A model generated the notes under the pieces. It had not been told where the DNA came from, made no database searches, and saw nothing but the letters and a program-made list of their open reading frames with translations. This document shows positions 28,238-36,920 of a stretch of 64,000 bases of DNA, piece after piece. The DNA is from Candidatus Poribacteria bacterium (GTDB lineage Bacteria; Poribacteria; WGA-4E; UBA9662): NCBI GenBank assembly GCA_012963885.1, contig DTUY01000363.1:39662-103661 (forward strand), written 5' to 3'. Made by a program: the position numbers and the translations under genes. Position 1 is the stretch's first letter, and each line of letters begins with the position of its first letter.

Positions 28238-29215
28238 ATGGACATATATCGCAAGATCTTGGATTTAATTGATCAACATAGTAGCTTTGCAATCTCTGCA
28301 CATATTCACCCAGATGGAGATTCAATCGGATCACAATTAGCGGTATATTCCTTCCTCACTGACCTAGATAAACATGTGCGGATTTTCAACACCGATCCTA
28401 TACCCCCCAACTATCATTTTCTTCCTTTTTACGACAAGATTGAACAACCAGGAACTCTTGATGGGTACTCACCCGAAATATTAATTGTCCTTGATGCTAG
28501 CACGCTCGTGAGGATAGGAAATCGACTGTCCAAAGCACTTGTGCCTAAGCAAGTAACTATAAATATCGATCACCACGCTTCAGCTGATCGTTTTGGTGAT
28601 TATAATCTGGTAGAAATTGATGTTTCTTCAACGTGTGAAATAATCTATAAACTAATACAACGTAGTGGTACGACGATTGGTCAGGAACGAGCAACGGCGC
28701 TATATACTGGTATTATGTTTGATACCGGTTGCTTCCAATATTCAAATTCAACGTCGCAAGTGCACCGTATCGTAGCCAACTTAATTGATCAGGGAATCGA
28801 AGTCGATAAAATCTATAGAGACGTCTACGGAAATTATCCAGTTCGGCGGCTTCGGTTACTTGCTAAAGCACTTCAGACCCTTGAACTCACTCCCGACGGC
28901 AAAATCGCGTGGCTGATGGTGGATCAAAAAATGCTGAATCACACAAATACAACTCTGGAGGATGTAGATGGGGTAATTAACCAAATTCGCTCGATTGATA
29001 CGGTTGAAGTTGCAATTATGGCGACTGCAAATGCTCCAGGGCAGTCCAAGATTGGTATGCGGAGCAAAGATCATGTTGATGTGGGTAAGATATGTGCCGA
29101 GTTCGGCGGAGGCGGCCATGCTCGTGCTGCCGGCTGTCTAATAGATAAATCTTGCAAGATGGCTCTTAAAGCAGTTATTGAGGTAACGAAAAAGTATCTT
29201 GTGTATGATGATTGA
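28238..29215 (+). CDS. nrnA: DHH-family phosphoesterase (NrnA-type oligoribonuclease/pAp phosphatase)
   Basis: The protein has 325 residues. DHH motif I is AHIHPDGDSIGS, motif II LIVLDAS, motif III NIDHHAS, motif IV MFDTGCFQYSN, and the DHHA1 end GGGGHARAAGC. These metal-binding residues are intact. The family degrades short RNA oligomers and 3'-phosphoadenosine 5'-phosphate. It sits between rbfA and truB as in many phyla. Its stop overlaps the start of truB. Confidence 0.92.
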   Translation: MDIYRKILDLIDQHSSFAISAHIHPDGDSIGSQLAVYSFLTDLDKHVRIFNTDPIPPNYHFLPFYDKIEQPGTLDGYSPEILIVLDASTLVRIGNRLSKALVPKQVTINIDHHASADRFGDYNLVEIDVSSTCEIIYKLIQRSGTTIGQERATALYTGIMFDTGCFQYSNSTSQVHRIVANLIDQGIEVDKIYRDVYGNYPVRRLRLLAKALQTLELTPDGKIAWLMVDQKMLNHTNTTLEDVDGVINQIRSIDTVEVAIMATANAPGQSKIGMRSKDHVDVGKICAEFGGGGHARAAGCLIDKSCKMALKAVIEVTKKYLVYDD

Positions 29216-29921
29216 TGGTGTTTTAAATTTAAACAAACCGCATGGGATAACTTCAAGACAGGCTTTAGACCGAATTCGTAAATTGTGGAACGTAAAAAAA
29301 GCTGGTCATGGAGGGACGCTTGATCCTGATGCAACAGGAGTTCTACCCATATGCTTAGGCAAAGCAACAAAGTTATTCGACCAGTTACAGAAGGGAATCA
29401 AGAGTTATAGTGCAACGATTACCCTTGGTATCGCAACTGATACTTTTGATGCCAGCGGCCAAGTTTTGATGACTTCACCTATAGAACATATTAGCGAAGA
29501 TCGAATAGAATCTGTTTTTAAAGGCTTTGTTGGGCAGATAGACCAAACGGTGCCTATGTTTTCTGCCGTGAAATATCAAGGGAAACCGTTATACAAAATA
29601 GCACGTCAAGGAAAGCGGATTGAGAATTTACCTTCTAGGCTGGTGACTATTAAATCGATTGAGATTACTTCAATTAATTTACCTGAAGTCGCATTTAGGG
29701 TTGATTGCTCGAAGGGGACGTACGTTCGGTCTTTAGTTAATGATGTTGGGACGGAGCTCGAGTGTGGTGCTATCCTTTCACAATTGGTACGCACGCGGTC
29801 AGGCATCTTTAGACTTGAAGACGCTTATGATTTAGACAATCTGGAAGAAAGAAAAATTACGTTTAATGAGTCTGTTGTTCCGATAAACGTGGTGATCGAA
29901 GCGCTAAAACAGGTAGTGTGA
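29205..29921 (+). CDS. truB: tRNA pseudouridine-55 synthase
   Basis: The protein has 238 residues from ATG 29205 (ATG 29208 or TTG 29199 also in frame). Characteristic blocks: GVLNLNKPHGITS, the catalytic aspartate in GHGGTLDPDATGVLP, PMFSAVKYQGKPLY and CSKGTYVRSLVNDVG. It isomerises U55 in the T-loop of tRNA. It overlaps nrnA by 11 bases. The C-terminal region is short, with no clear PUA domain. Confidence 0.93.
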   Translation: MMIDGVLNLNKPHGITSRQALDRIRKLWNVKKAGHGGTLDPDATGVLPICLGKATKLFDQLQKGIKSYSATITLGIATDTFDASGQVLMTSPIEHISEDRIESVFKGFVGQIDQTVPMFSAVKYQGKPLYKIARQGKRIENLPSRLVTIKSIEITSINLPEVAFRVDCSKGTYVRSLVNDVGTELECGAILSQLVRTRSGIFRLEDAYDLDNLEERKITFNESVVPINVVIEALKQVV

Positions 29922-29940
29922 TTTTCTTGGGAACTCATCT

Positions 29941-30873
29941 TTGAAGATCTTTGTCGATTTCAGATCCACTGCGATAATAAAAACCGATGTTGCCGTTACA
30001 ATTGGTGTTTTTGATGGCGTACATATCGGTCATCAAGTTGTTATTCAACGGTTGATCTCTGTGGCAAAAAATCACAGTCTATTAACTGCTGCCTTAATTT
30101 TCGACCCCCCGCCAGTTGAATACTTTCAATCAGGTCAAAAAAAATCGAGTTTAACAAATCGCAACCAAAAGATTGCTATTTTTGAGCGTCTTGGTATTGA
30201 CTTAATGATATTGGTGCCTTTTTCTTCCAGTATTGCGCGTCAATCCGCTGATGAGTTTATTCAAGAAGTTTTAATAAACCAACTAAGAACGAAGGCGGTT
30301 GTATCTGGATATGATTGGCAATTTGGCAAGGGACGCGCTGGTAATCCCGAAGTTCTAGAATCAGTGGGTGAACGCCATGGTATTGATATCGAAATTGTTG
30401 CCCCGAAATACTTTGATGGTAAACCTGTTCATAGTACGTGGATTCGCAAAGAGGTTGAGAAAGGGAATCTTGATCTGGTTGCTAAGCTTCTCGGTAGAAA
30501 GTATTCAATTGCGGGCACAGTTATCAAGGGAGATCAACGAGGTCGGAAAATTGGGTTTCCAACAGTGAATATTAACCCTGAAGAATTGGTGTTGCCGCCA
30601 AGTGGTGTGTATGCTATCCGTGCTAATTTAGATGATAGATCTATTGACGGGGTTTTAAATATGGGTACACGGCCAAGTTTTGATGATCAAAAATTTCAGG
30701 TTGAAGCGCATCTTTTTGATTTCAATCAGATTGTTTACGGGCATCAGGTTGAGATGATATTAGTAACTAAGATCCGAGAAGAGCGTGAATTTTCCGACCT
30801 AGAAGGATTAACCAGTCAAATTCAGGCAGATATTGATAGTGCGAGGTCTGCTCTATTAAAGACTGAATTTTGA
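29941..30873 (+). CDS. ribF: Bifunctional riboflavin kinase/FAD synthetase
   Basis: The protein has 310 residues starting at TTG 29941, with GGGA eight bases upstream. N-terminal FMN adenylyltransferase: TIGVFDGVHIGHQ, YDWQFGKGRAGNPE, HSTWIRKEVEKGN. C-terminal riboflavin kinase: GTVIKGDQRGRKIGFPTVNI, PPSGVYAI and NMGTRPSF. It makes FMN and FAD from riboflavin. It lies between truB and rpsO, a common order. Confidence 0.94.
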   Translation: MKIFVDFRSTAIIKTDVAVTIGVFDGVHIGHQVVIQRLISVAKNHSLLTAALIFDPPPVEYFQSGQKKSSLTNRNQKIAIFERLGIDLMILVPFSSSIARQSADEFIQEVLINQLRTKAVVSGYDWQFGKGRAGNPEVLESVGERHGIDIEIVAPKYFDGKPVHSTWIRKEVEKGNLDLVAKLLGRKYSIAGTVIKGDQRGRKIGFPTVNINPEELVLPPSGVYAIRANLDDRSIDGVLNMGTRPSFDDQKFQVEAHLFDFNQIVYGHQVEMILVTKIREEREFSDLEGLTSQIQADIDSARSALLKTEF

Positions 30874-30998
30874 TACAGAACCTATTTATACAAGGGATTT
30901 AGCCGTGGCGTTGAACATATGCAAAATTGTGATTTGATTTACAATGTTGGAATATTTATGTTATATTAATCAGACGGCTGAGTAAAATAATCTAACTC

Positions 30999-31325
30999 AT
31001 GGAAGGATGTGGGAAAATTTTGGAGTCTAGTCTTAGTGCGAGGAAAGAGGTCGTGGATCAGTATAAGAAACATGATGATGATACCGGATCATCAGAAGTC
31101 CAGATTGCGCTTTTAAATAACCGAATTAAGAAATTAACAGAGCATTTGCGTCATAATCAGAAAGATCATCATTCTAGGTATGGTTTGTTTAAACTAGTGG
31201 GTAAACAACGCAGTTTGATGCGATATTTGTATTCGAAAGATATTCAGCGATACCGCCAGATTATTCATCAGCTTGACCTTCGGGACACCATTGGGAGAAG
31301 AGGAACGGCTTACAGTGACAAGTGA
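30999..31325 (+). CDS. rpsO: 30S ribosomal protein S15
   Basis: The core matches S15: KEVVDQYKKHDDDTGSSEVQ, LLNNRIKKLTEHLRHNQKDH, HSRYGLFKLVGKQRSLMRYL. The frame gives 108 residues against about 89 normally. TTG 31020, preceded by GGAAGGATGTGGGA, is an attractive alternative start (MESSLSARK, 101 residues). The C-terminus carries an extra dozen residues (DTIGRRGTAYSDK). It binds 16S rRNA in the 30S platform and is followed closely by pnp as in many bacteria. Confidence 0.92.
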   Translation: MEGCGKILESSLSARKEVVDQYKKHDDDTGSSEVQIALLNNRIKKLTEHLRHNQKDHHSRYGLFKLVGKQRSLMRYLYSKDIQRYRQIIHQLDLRDTIGRRGTAYSDK

Positions 31326-31353
31326 TGTGAATAAGGAAAGAGGAGAAGAAGAC

Positions 31354-33624
31354 TTGAAAGTAGAAATGCAACTTGGCAACGAAAAATTATCGGTTGAAAC
31401 GGGCAAGGTTGCCAAGCAAGCAGATGGAGCTGCATGGGTACAGCATGGTGGGACAGTTGTTTTGGTAACTGCGGTTGCCTCAAAGGAGTCCACTAACCTT
31501 GACTTTTTCCCATTGACAGTAGATTATCGTGAAAGAGCATATGCAAATGGAAGAATTCCTCCCGTTTATGGCCGCCGCGAACCGCGACCTGGCGATACTG
31601 AGCAATTAACAGCGAGGTTAATAGATCATTGTATTCGCCCACTTTTTCCAAAAAATTTTAAGAGTGAGGTGCAGATTTTATGCACGGTTCTTTCTTTTGA
31701 TGGTGAGCATTTTGCGGACGTACCATCATTAATTGGTGCTTCAGCAGCTTTGTCAGTTTCTGATATACCGTTTAATGGTCCAGTCGGTGCTGTCGTGATT
31801 GGTCGAATTAATGGTGAATTTGTTATCAACCCAACCGTTGAAGAGATGGAGACGTCCGAGTTTGAATTCTTTGTTAGCGGCAATGAAGAGGCAGTTATGT
31901 CTGTGGAAGGAAGTGCCCACGAAACTTCAGAAGACGAAGTAATTGATGCCATCTTTCATGCTCACGGAGTAATTAAAGAGGTTATTAAATTACAAGAGGG
32001 ATTAGTCGCCGTTGTTGGGCAGTCGAAACGGGAATATATAGCAAAAGAGATTGATCAAGGGGTTACAGATCGAGTTCGAGCACTCGCCACTGACCGGATA
32101 CGTCAATCTATTGGCATGGAAGAAAAAGAGGGCCGAGCTGAGTTTCTCGAGAAAGTTCAAAAGGATGTACTTGAAGAAATTCTTGCTGATGAGTCGTTGG
32201 AGGAAGAAACTGATATTCGTGCGACCACAACAGACACAATTATGGTTCTGAGTGATATCGAGAAACAGGAAATGCGCCGTTCAATCCTTGAGGAAGGAAA
32301 ACGTGTAGATGGACGCAGCGTGAAAGAGGTTCGTCAAATAAGTGGCGAAGTTAGTGTTCTTCCACGAACACATGGCTCGGCGCTTTTTTCGCGTGGACAG
32401 ACACAGGCGCTTTGTACTGTCACGCTTGGCTCAAGTACTGACGAGGTTACTCGCAGAACTTTGGCGGGAGATCAGAGTCATCCATTTTTCTTACATTATA
32501 ACTTTCCACCTTATAGCGTTGGAGAAGTGAAGCGAATGATGGGGCCCGGGCGGCGTGATATTGGTCATGGTTCGCTTGCCGAAAAGGCTATAGCGCCTGT
32601 AATACCAAGTCGGGAAGATTTCAATTACACAGTTCGTGTCGTATCAGAAATTCTGGAATCCAATGCTTCGTCTTCTATGGCAACAGTTTGTGGCGCTACT
32701 TTAGCCTTAATGGATGCTGGTGTGCCAATTAAAAAGATGGTAGCTGGTGTCGGCGTTGGACTTGTTAAAGAGGGGGATCAAGAAGTTATCTTAACTGATA
32801 TGCTTGGTACTGAGGACTTTTTGGGCGATATGGATTTTAAGGTTGCCGGAACAGAAACAGGCTTGACTGCGATCCAGATGGATATTAAAATCGATGGCGT
32901 CACACCGGATCTGATGCGAAAAGCAATTCATCAAGCGAAAGAAGCACGTATGCATGTGCTTGCCAAAATGTGTGAGGTTATCGTTGAGCCGCGTAAGGAT
33001 TTATCCGAATATGCACCTCGGATTTACACCATTCAAATACCAACGGCCAAAATTAAAGATCTAATTGGTCCGCGGGGTAGAGTTGTCCAAGGGATTCAGG
33101 AAGAAACTGGAGTTACGATAGCTATCAATGACGACGGTAAAGTTGAAATTGCCTCCACTGATAGTGAGGCAGCCAGTAAAGCTGAGGAATTGATTGCTGA
33201 GATTACCGCAGTCCCTGAGGTTGACAAGGAATATGTTGGTGAAGTTGTGCGAACGACAAATTTTGGTGCGTTTGTCAACATCTTACCCGGTTGCGATGGT
33301 CTTGTGCACATCTCGAAAATGGGTGAAGGTTATGTTGCTCGTGTTGAAGAAGTCATGGGTGTTGGAGATAGCATAACTGTTCGCGTTGCTGATATCAATG
33401 ATAATGGGCAAGTAGATCTCATTATGGTTAGTGTTGAACGAACCGAAGCTAATGCCGCTAAGGCTGCAGAGGGCTATAGTGACTCCAGTCCTGATAAGAG
33501 TCGCTCATCACGTGATTCCCGTGACCAAAGGGGTAGTGATAGTAGGCGTCGTCCGCCTAACCGCGATAATCGTGATAATCGTGGACGTGGTAGATCTATG
33601 AGAATTCCTAAAGATAGAGACTAA
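31354..33624 (+). CDS. pnp: Polyribonucleotide nucleotidyltransferase
   Basis: The protein is about 756 residues from TTG 31354, chosen because AGGAG lies eight bases upstream and the N-terminus then fits the family (KVEMQLGNEKLSVETG); the frame is open further upstream into rpsO. There are two RNase PH domains (RPLFPKNF; GRSVKEVRQISGEVSVLPRTHGSALF region; catalytic MLGTEDFLGDMDFKVAGT), a KH domain (IKDLIGPRGRVVQGI) and an S1 domain (GEVVRTTNFGAFVNILPG). A low-complexity Ser/Arg/Asp tail (about residues 700-756) probably adds RNA contacts. It does 3' to 5' RNA decay. Confidence 0.95.
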   Translation: MKVEMQLGNEKLSVETGKVAKQADGAAWVQHGGTVVLVTAVASKESTNLDFFPLTVDYRERAYANGRIPPVYGRREPRPGDTEQLTARLIDHCIRPLFPKNFKSEVQILCTVLSFDGEHFADVPSLIGASAALSVSDIPFNGPVGAVVIGRINGEFVINPTVEEMETSEFEFFVSGNEEAVMSVEGSAHETSEDEVIDAIFHAHGVIKEVIKLQEGLVAVVGQSKREYIAKEIDQGVTDRVRALATDRIRQSIGMEEKEGRAEFLEKVQKDVLEEILADESLEEETDIRATTTDTIMVLSDIEKQEMRRSILEEGKRVDGRSVKEVRQISGEVSVLPRTHGSALFSRGQTQALCTVTLGSSTDEVTRRTLAGDQSHPFFLHYNFPPYSVGEVKRMMGPGRRDIGHGSLAEKAIAPVIPSREDFNYTVRVVSEILESNASSSMATVCGATLALMDAGVPIKKMVAGVGVGLVKEGDQEVILTDMLGTEDFLGDMDFKVAGTETGLTAIQMDIKIDGVTPDLMRKAIHQAKEARMHVLAKMCEVIVEPRKDLSEYAPRIYTIQIPTAKIKDLIGPRGRVVQGIQEETGVTIAINDDGKVEIASTDSEAASKAEELIAEITAVPEVDKEYVGEVVRTTNFGAFVNILPGCDGLVHISKMGEGYVARVEEVMGVGDSITVRVADINDNGQVDLIMVSVERTEANAAKAAEGYSDSSPDKSRSSRDSRDQRGSDSRRRPPNRDNRDNRGRGRSMRIPKDRD

Positions 33625-33660
33625 ACTTCCTCAGGAATTACATCGCTTCTATAATTAATT

Positions 33661-33984
33661 ATGAAAGTGAGCTCTCGTAATCTGGTTCATAAATTGCCTT
33701 CAGGAGAGAGCGTACCCTTATTTGACCGTAAATGGGTGAATCCTTTTTTGACGGCTGTCCTTTTGCTACAAATTGTTATTTTAGGTGTTTCTATTTGGAA
33801 AGCGGATCAGATTACCCATTACGTATTGAATCTACCAGGGACTATTAAAGCATATTTATATAGAAACGATCTTCCTAGTCATCGTCCAAGCCCTAAACCA
33901 CGCCCAAGCATTATGATGATAAATGTTAGAGGTGAAATTTCTGTTTGTCTTTCCTTCCCCCGACTAGATTATTGTTGTTCCTAA
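33661..33984 (+). CDS. Small single-pass membrane protein, unknown function
   Basis: The protein has 107 residues: a basic N-terminus, one hydrophobic segment (FLTAVLLLQIVILGVSIW, about residues 29-46) and a Pro-rich stretch (PSHRPSPKPRPS). I do not recognise a family. It sits seven bases before an LptE-like lipoprotein gene and 36 bases after pnp, so it is probably co-transcribed. The tail (residues 95-107) is unlike the rest, so truncation is possible. Confidence 0.45.
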   Translation: MKVSSRNLVHKLPSGESVPLFDRKWVNPFLTAVLLLQIVILGVSIWKADQITHYVLNLPGTIKAYLYRNDLPSHRPSPKPRPSIMMINVRGEISVCLSFPRLDYCCS

Positions 33985-33991
33985 CCCGTGT

Positions 33992-34501
33992 ATGAAACTC
34001 TCTTTTTTTGTTTTTCTGTGCTTTTTATATTATGTATCGGGTTGTGGGTATGTTTCAACAACCGATTATCTTAACCACATTGAGTCTATTACCATTTCGC
34101 CTGTAGTTATTGAAGATCCTGACTTTACTTACCAGCGAAGTACTGGTAGGCTTTACGACGAAATCGTTCGTGAATCGATTACCGAAAGTTTTGAAAAGAA
34201 ATGGCAGGATGGTAATGACTCTCAGTTGGATATTGTGGTAGTCGACTACGATCTTAGACCGATAAACTTTAATGCCAATAATCAACCGACTCAACTGCAG
34301 ATGAAGTTGACGATAGATTATACTTTTACCGATCGTGTTCGTAACAAGGTAATAGATCGTCAAGATAATTACATACAGATTTGTGAATTTTATATTGTTC
34401 AGGGTAGAGGCGAACCACCGGAAACTCTTGAAGAAGCCAGAGAAAGACTGATCCAAGAATTATCTAATGACTTCTACAGTATGCTTGCAGAACAATGGTA
34501 G
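33992..34501 (+). CDS. LptE-like LPS-assembly lipoprotein
   Basis: The protein has 169 residues. A lipoprotein signal peptide ends in the lipobox YVSGC (Cys18), followed by GYVS. The body fits the LptE pattern: HIESITISPVVIEDPD near the N-terminus, RLYDEIVRESITESFEKKW, a DYDLRPINFNANNQ block, LQMKLTIDYTFTDRVRNKVID and a C-terminal helix TLEEARERLIQELSND. LptE plugs the LptD barrel and helps deliver LPS to the outer membrane. No lptD is in the window. It overlaps the next gene by seven bases (start ATG 34495). Confidence 0.75.
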   Translation: MKLSFFVFLCFLYYVSGCGYVSTTDYLNHIESITISPVVIEDPDFTYQRSTGRLYDEIVRESITESFEKKWQDGNDSQLDIVVVDYDLRPINFNANNQPTQLQMKLTIDYTFTDRVRNKVIDRQDNYIQICEFYIVQGRGEPPETLEEARERLIQELSNDFYSMLAEQW

Positions 34502-35505
34502 TAAAGAATGATGAAACCGCGAAACTTGGTATAATCAGTTTCCTCCTGTTATGTTCTCTTACCGTTGCTTGTCAAGGCACGTCTAAGCGTTATACTACTA
34601 TTAGTACTCACGGCAAATATCTTTATGGGGTTCTGGGAGCGAGGTCCGTTAAAACGGCACAATACTTTTTGAACCAGGTCTCTAAAAACTGTAGAAGAAA
34701 GATTGCAGTTAGCAAGCTGGTTACCACAGATATTCCCCCAATTGGCCTACTACCAATTGATAACGCGATTTCATACTGGGTGAGATGCACTGAACCGAGT
34801 ACCTATGTTGGACACAAACTTTATAACGATGTTATCATCGCTCAACCAAAACTTTTCTATCAGCATGGCGTCATAAAGCAAGTGCATGTTGAATATAAAT
34901 CTCCGAATTTGGCGTCTTATCCGCTTATTATGGTTGAGGTTTTCGATATGGGAACGATGGAAAACGCTTTTGGCGTTTATAGTTCCGTTCGATATCCAGA
35001 GGATGAGATTGAAGTAATTCAAGGGACTCATGTTTTGTTCTCGGAAGAAATTATTATGTTTGCAAAGGGAAAATATTTCGTCCAAATCGAAGAATATGAA
35101 TTTGCAACTCGTATTAGACAAGCCTCGGTTGGATTTGCTCGGATGATAATTGAGAGCATCAAAGCTCCTAGGGAACCAAGCATCTTAAAGTTGTTGCCCG
35201 AGATGAATCGAGTACAAAACAGTGAAAGGATTTACATTTCAGGCATGGGTTTTGCTAATAAATCTCCTCTGTTTCCTGAATATGTGTTGGAAGGTAAAGG
35301 TGCAAAATCTGCTTCAATTAAACTTTCAAAGCCATCTTGGTTCTCTGATTCGTCAGATGTAATAATGGTTTTTTTGATATGTTATGATGATAAATTAACG
35401 GTGGATTCTGTCTACGATCGTTTTCAACGTTATCTTCAGTTAAATGAATTTGATTTTCGACTGATTGATGATGAAATGATCATTGAAAATGCAGAACACA
35501 ATTAG
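34495..35505 (+). CDS. Lipoprotein with DUF6599-like domain
   Basis: The protein has 336 residues. The N-terminus has a lipoprotein signal (LGIISFLLLCSLTVAC, Cys near residue 27). The middle resembles DUF6599 proteins: LIMVEVFDMGTMENAFGVYSS, preceded by an aromatic YQHGVIKQVHVEY segment, with a mixed alpha/beta tail that appears to be a partial second copy. Function is unknown in the family. It overlaps the LptE-like gene and is probably translated with it, so an envelope role is likely but unproven. Confidence 0.6.
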   Translation: MVVKNDETAKLGIISFLLLCSLTVACQGTSKRYTTISTHGKYLYGVLGARSVKTAQYFLNQVSKNCRRKIAVSKLVTTDIPPIGLLPIDNAISYWVRCTEPSTYVGHKLYNDVIIAQPKLFYQHGVIKQVHVEYKSPNLASYPLIMVEVFDMGTMENAFGVYSSVRYPEDEIEVIQGTHVLFSEEIIMFAKGKYFVQIEEYEFATRIRQASVGFARMIIESIKAPREPSILKLLPEMNRVQNSERIYISGMGFANKSPLFPEYVLEGKGAKSASIKLSKPSWFSDSSDVIMVFLICYDDKLTVDSVYDRFQRYLQLNEFDFRLIDDEMIIENAEHN

Positions 35506-35565
35506 TAATTGATCTAACTTTATGAATTCACTTCATATTCAATTAAAATTGACGGTAGGTTTTTA

Positions 35566-36915
35566 ATGAAAGCGATTGTCGTTGGTGCAGGTGGGGTTGG
35601 CCTTCACTTAGCGAAAGTTTTAGCCTCTGAAGGAAGAGACACAGTATTAATTGATCAATCTGAAGGCGCACTTCAACAAGTTCAAGAGAGCGTTGATGTT
35701 ATGACTCTTCAGGGGTCTGGGACTAGCGCCATATTGCTGAAAGAGGCTGGGATTTCCAATGCGGATTTATTTATAGCTGTGACAGATTCCGACGAAGTTA
35801 ATATAATTGCTTGTGCGATAGCAAACCAAAACGGTGCTAAAACGAAAATTGCTCGTGTTTCGTCAACAGAGTATTTTAACGATGAAGAGATTTTAAAACC
35901 ATCCGATTTTGGCATAGATATACTCATTAATCCAGAGAAGCTGAGCGCTAATGAATTTGTACGCCTTTTAAGTTTCCCTGAAACCCGTGAGTTTGTGGAG
36001 TTTGAAAATGGGAAGATTCAACTTGTTACATTCAATGTTGATTCAAATAATCCTTTAATTGGAAAATCAATGCGAAACTTGGGGAATTATAGTTGGGCAC
36101 CCAAACTTCGTTTTACAGCGATTAAGCGTTCAGGTGGACAAACAGTTATCCCAACTGGCCATGATTCTATCCAGGAAACAGACGAAGTTTTTGTCATTGG
36201 GAGTCGTGAGGCAATTGACGACATGTTTGATTTTTGTAATGTTCCTCACGAAATCGAACCGAATCACGTTATTATTGTTGGGGCGAATCGAGTTGGTATA
36301 TATATCGCACAAGCGCTTGAGGGTAGTGGAACTGATATCAAATTAGTCGATAGATCTCGGGATAAAGCAGAAGCAGCTTCGATGATTTTAAGGAAAACCA
36401 CTGTATTATGTGGTGACTATCTTGATCCCCTTTTTTTTAACGAAATTGGTGTAAAAGGCGTCGATGGATTCATATCTGTAACAGGTCATGATGAGGACGA
36501 TATCATGGCTTGTGTGACTGCTAAACAGAATGGTGCCAAGCATGTCTCTGCGCTCATCCAGCAACCAAGATACCTGCCTATATTGGCAGACATCCCGTTA
36601 TTGGATGCTGTGGTTAGTCGCCACCTGGTTGCAGTCAGTGAAATCCTTCATCTTGTCAGACGTGGTCATATTGTTTCCGCCGCATCTCTTCACGAAATTG
36701 AAGCTGAAGTCTTGGAAATGATTGTTGATCCAGGGGCTAAGATTGCGGGGAAAACAGTCAATTCAATCCGATTTCCTGATCATGCTTTGATTGGTGCAGT
36801 TGTCCGTGATGGAGGTCATATGGTAGCAACAGGGGATTTAACCATCTTGCCTGAAGACCGTGTCATTGTTTTTAGCTTACCCAATGCCATTCCAAAAGTT
36901 GAAGAGCTTTTTTGA
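35566..36915 (+). CDS. trkA: Trk potassium uptake regulator TrkA
   Basis: The protein has 449 residues with two RCK-N/Rossmann plus RCK-C units. N-terminal unit: IVVGAGGVGLHLAKVLASEGRDTVLID. Second unit from about residue 233: VIIVGANRVGIYIAQALEGSG, ending in a TrkA-C domain (AEVLEMIVDPGAKIAGKTV). These bind NAD(H)/ATP and gate TrkH. It ends one base into the TrkH region and is a clear operon partner. Confidence 0.94.
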   Translation: MKAIVVGAGGVGLHLAKVLASEGRDTVLIDQSEGALQQVQESVDVMTLQGSGTSAILLKEAGISNADLFIAVTDSDEVNIIACAIANQNGAKTKIARVSSTEYFNDEEILKPSDFGIDILINPEKLSANEFVRLLSFPETREFVEFENGKIQLVTFNVDSNNPLIGKSMRNLGNYSWAPKLRFTAIKRSGGQTVIPTGHDSIQETDEVFVIGSREAIDDMFDFCNVPHEIEPNHVIIVGANRVGIYIAQALEGSGTDIKLVDRSRDKAEAASMILRKTTVLCGDYLDPLFFNEIGVKGVDGFISVTGHDEDDIMACVTAKQNGAKHVSALIQQPRYLPILADIPLLDAVVSRHLVAVSEILHLVRRGHIVSAASLHEIEAEVLEMIVDPGAKIAGKTVNSIRFPDHALIGAVVRDGGHMVATGDLTILPEDRVIVFSLPNAIPKVEELF

Positions 36916-36920
36916 GGGAA

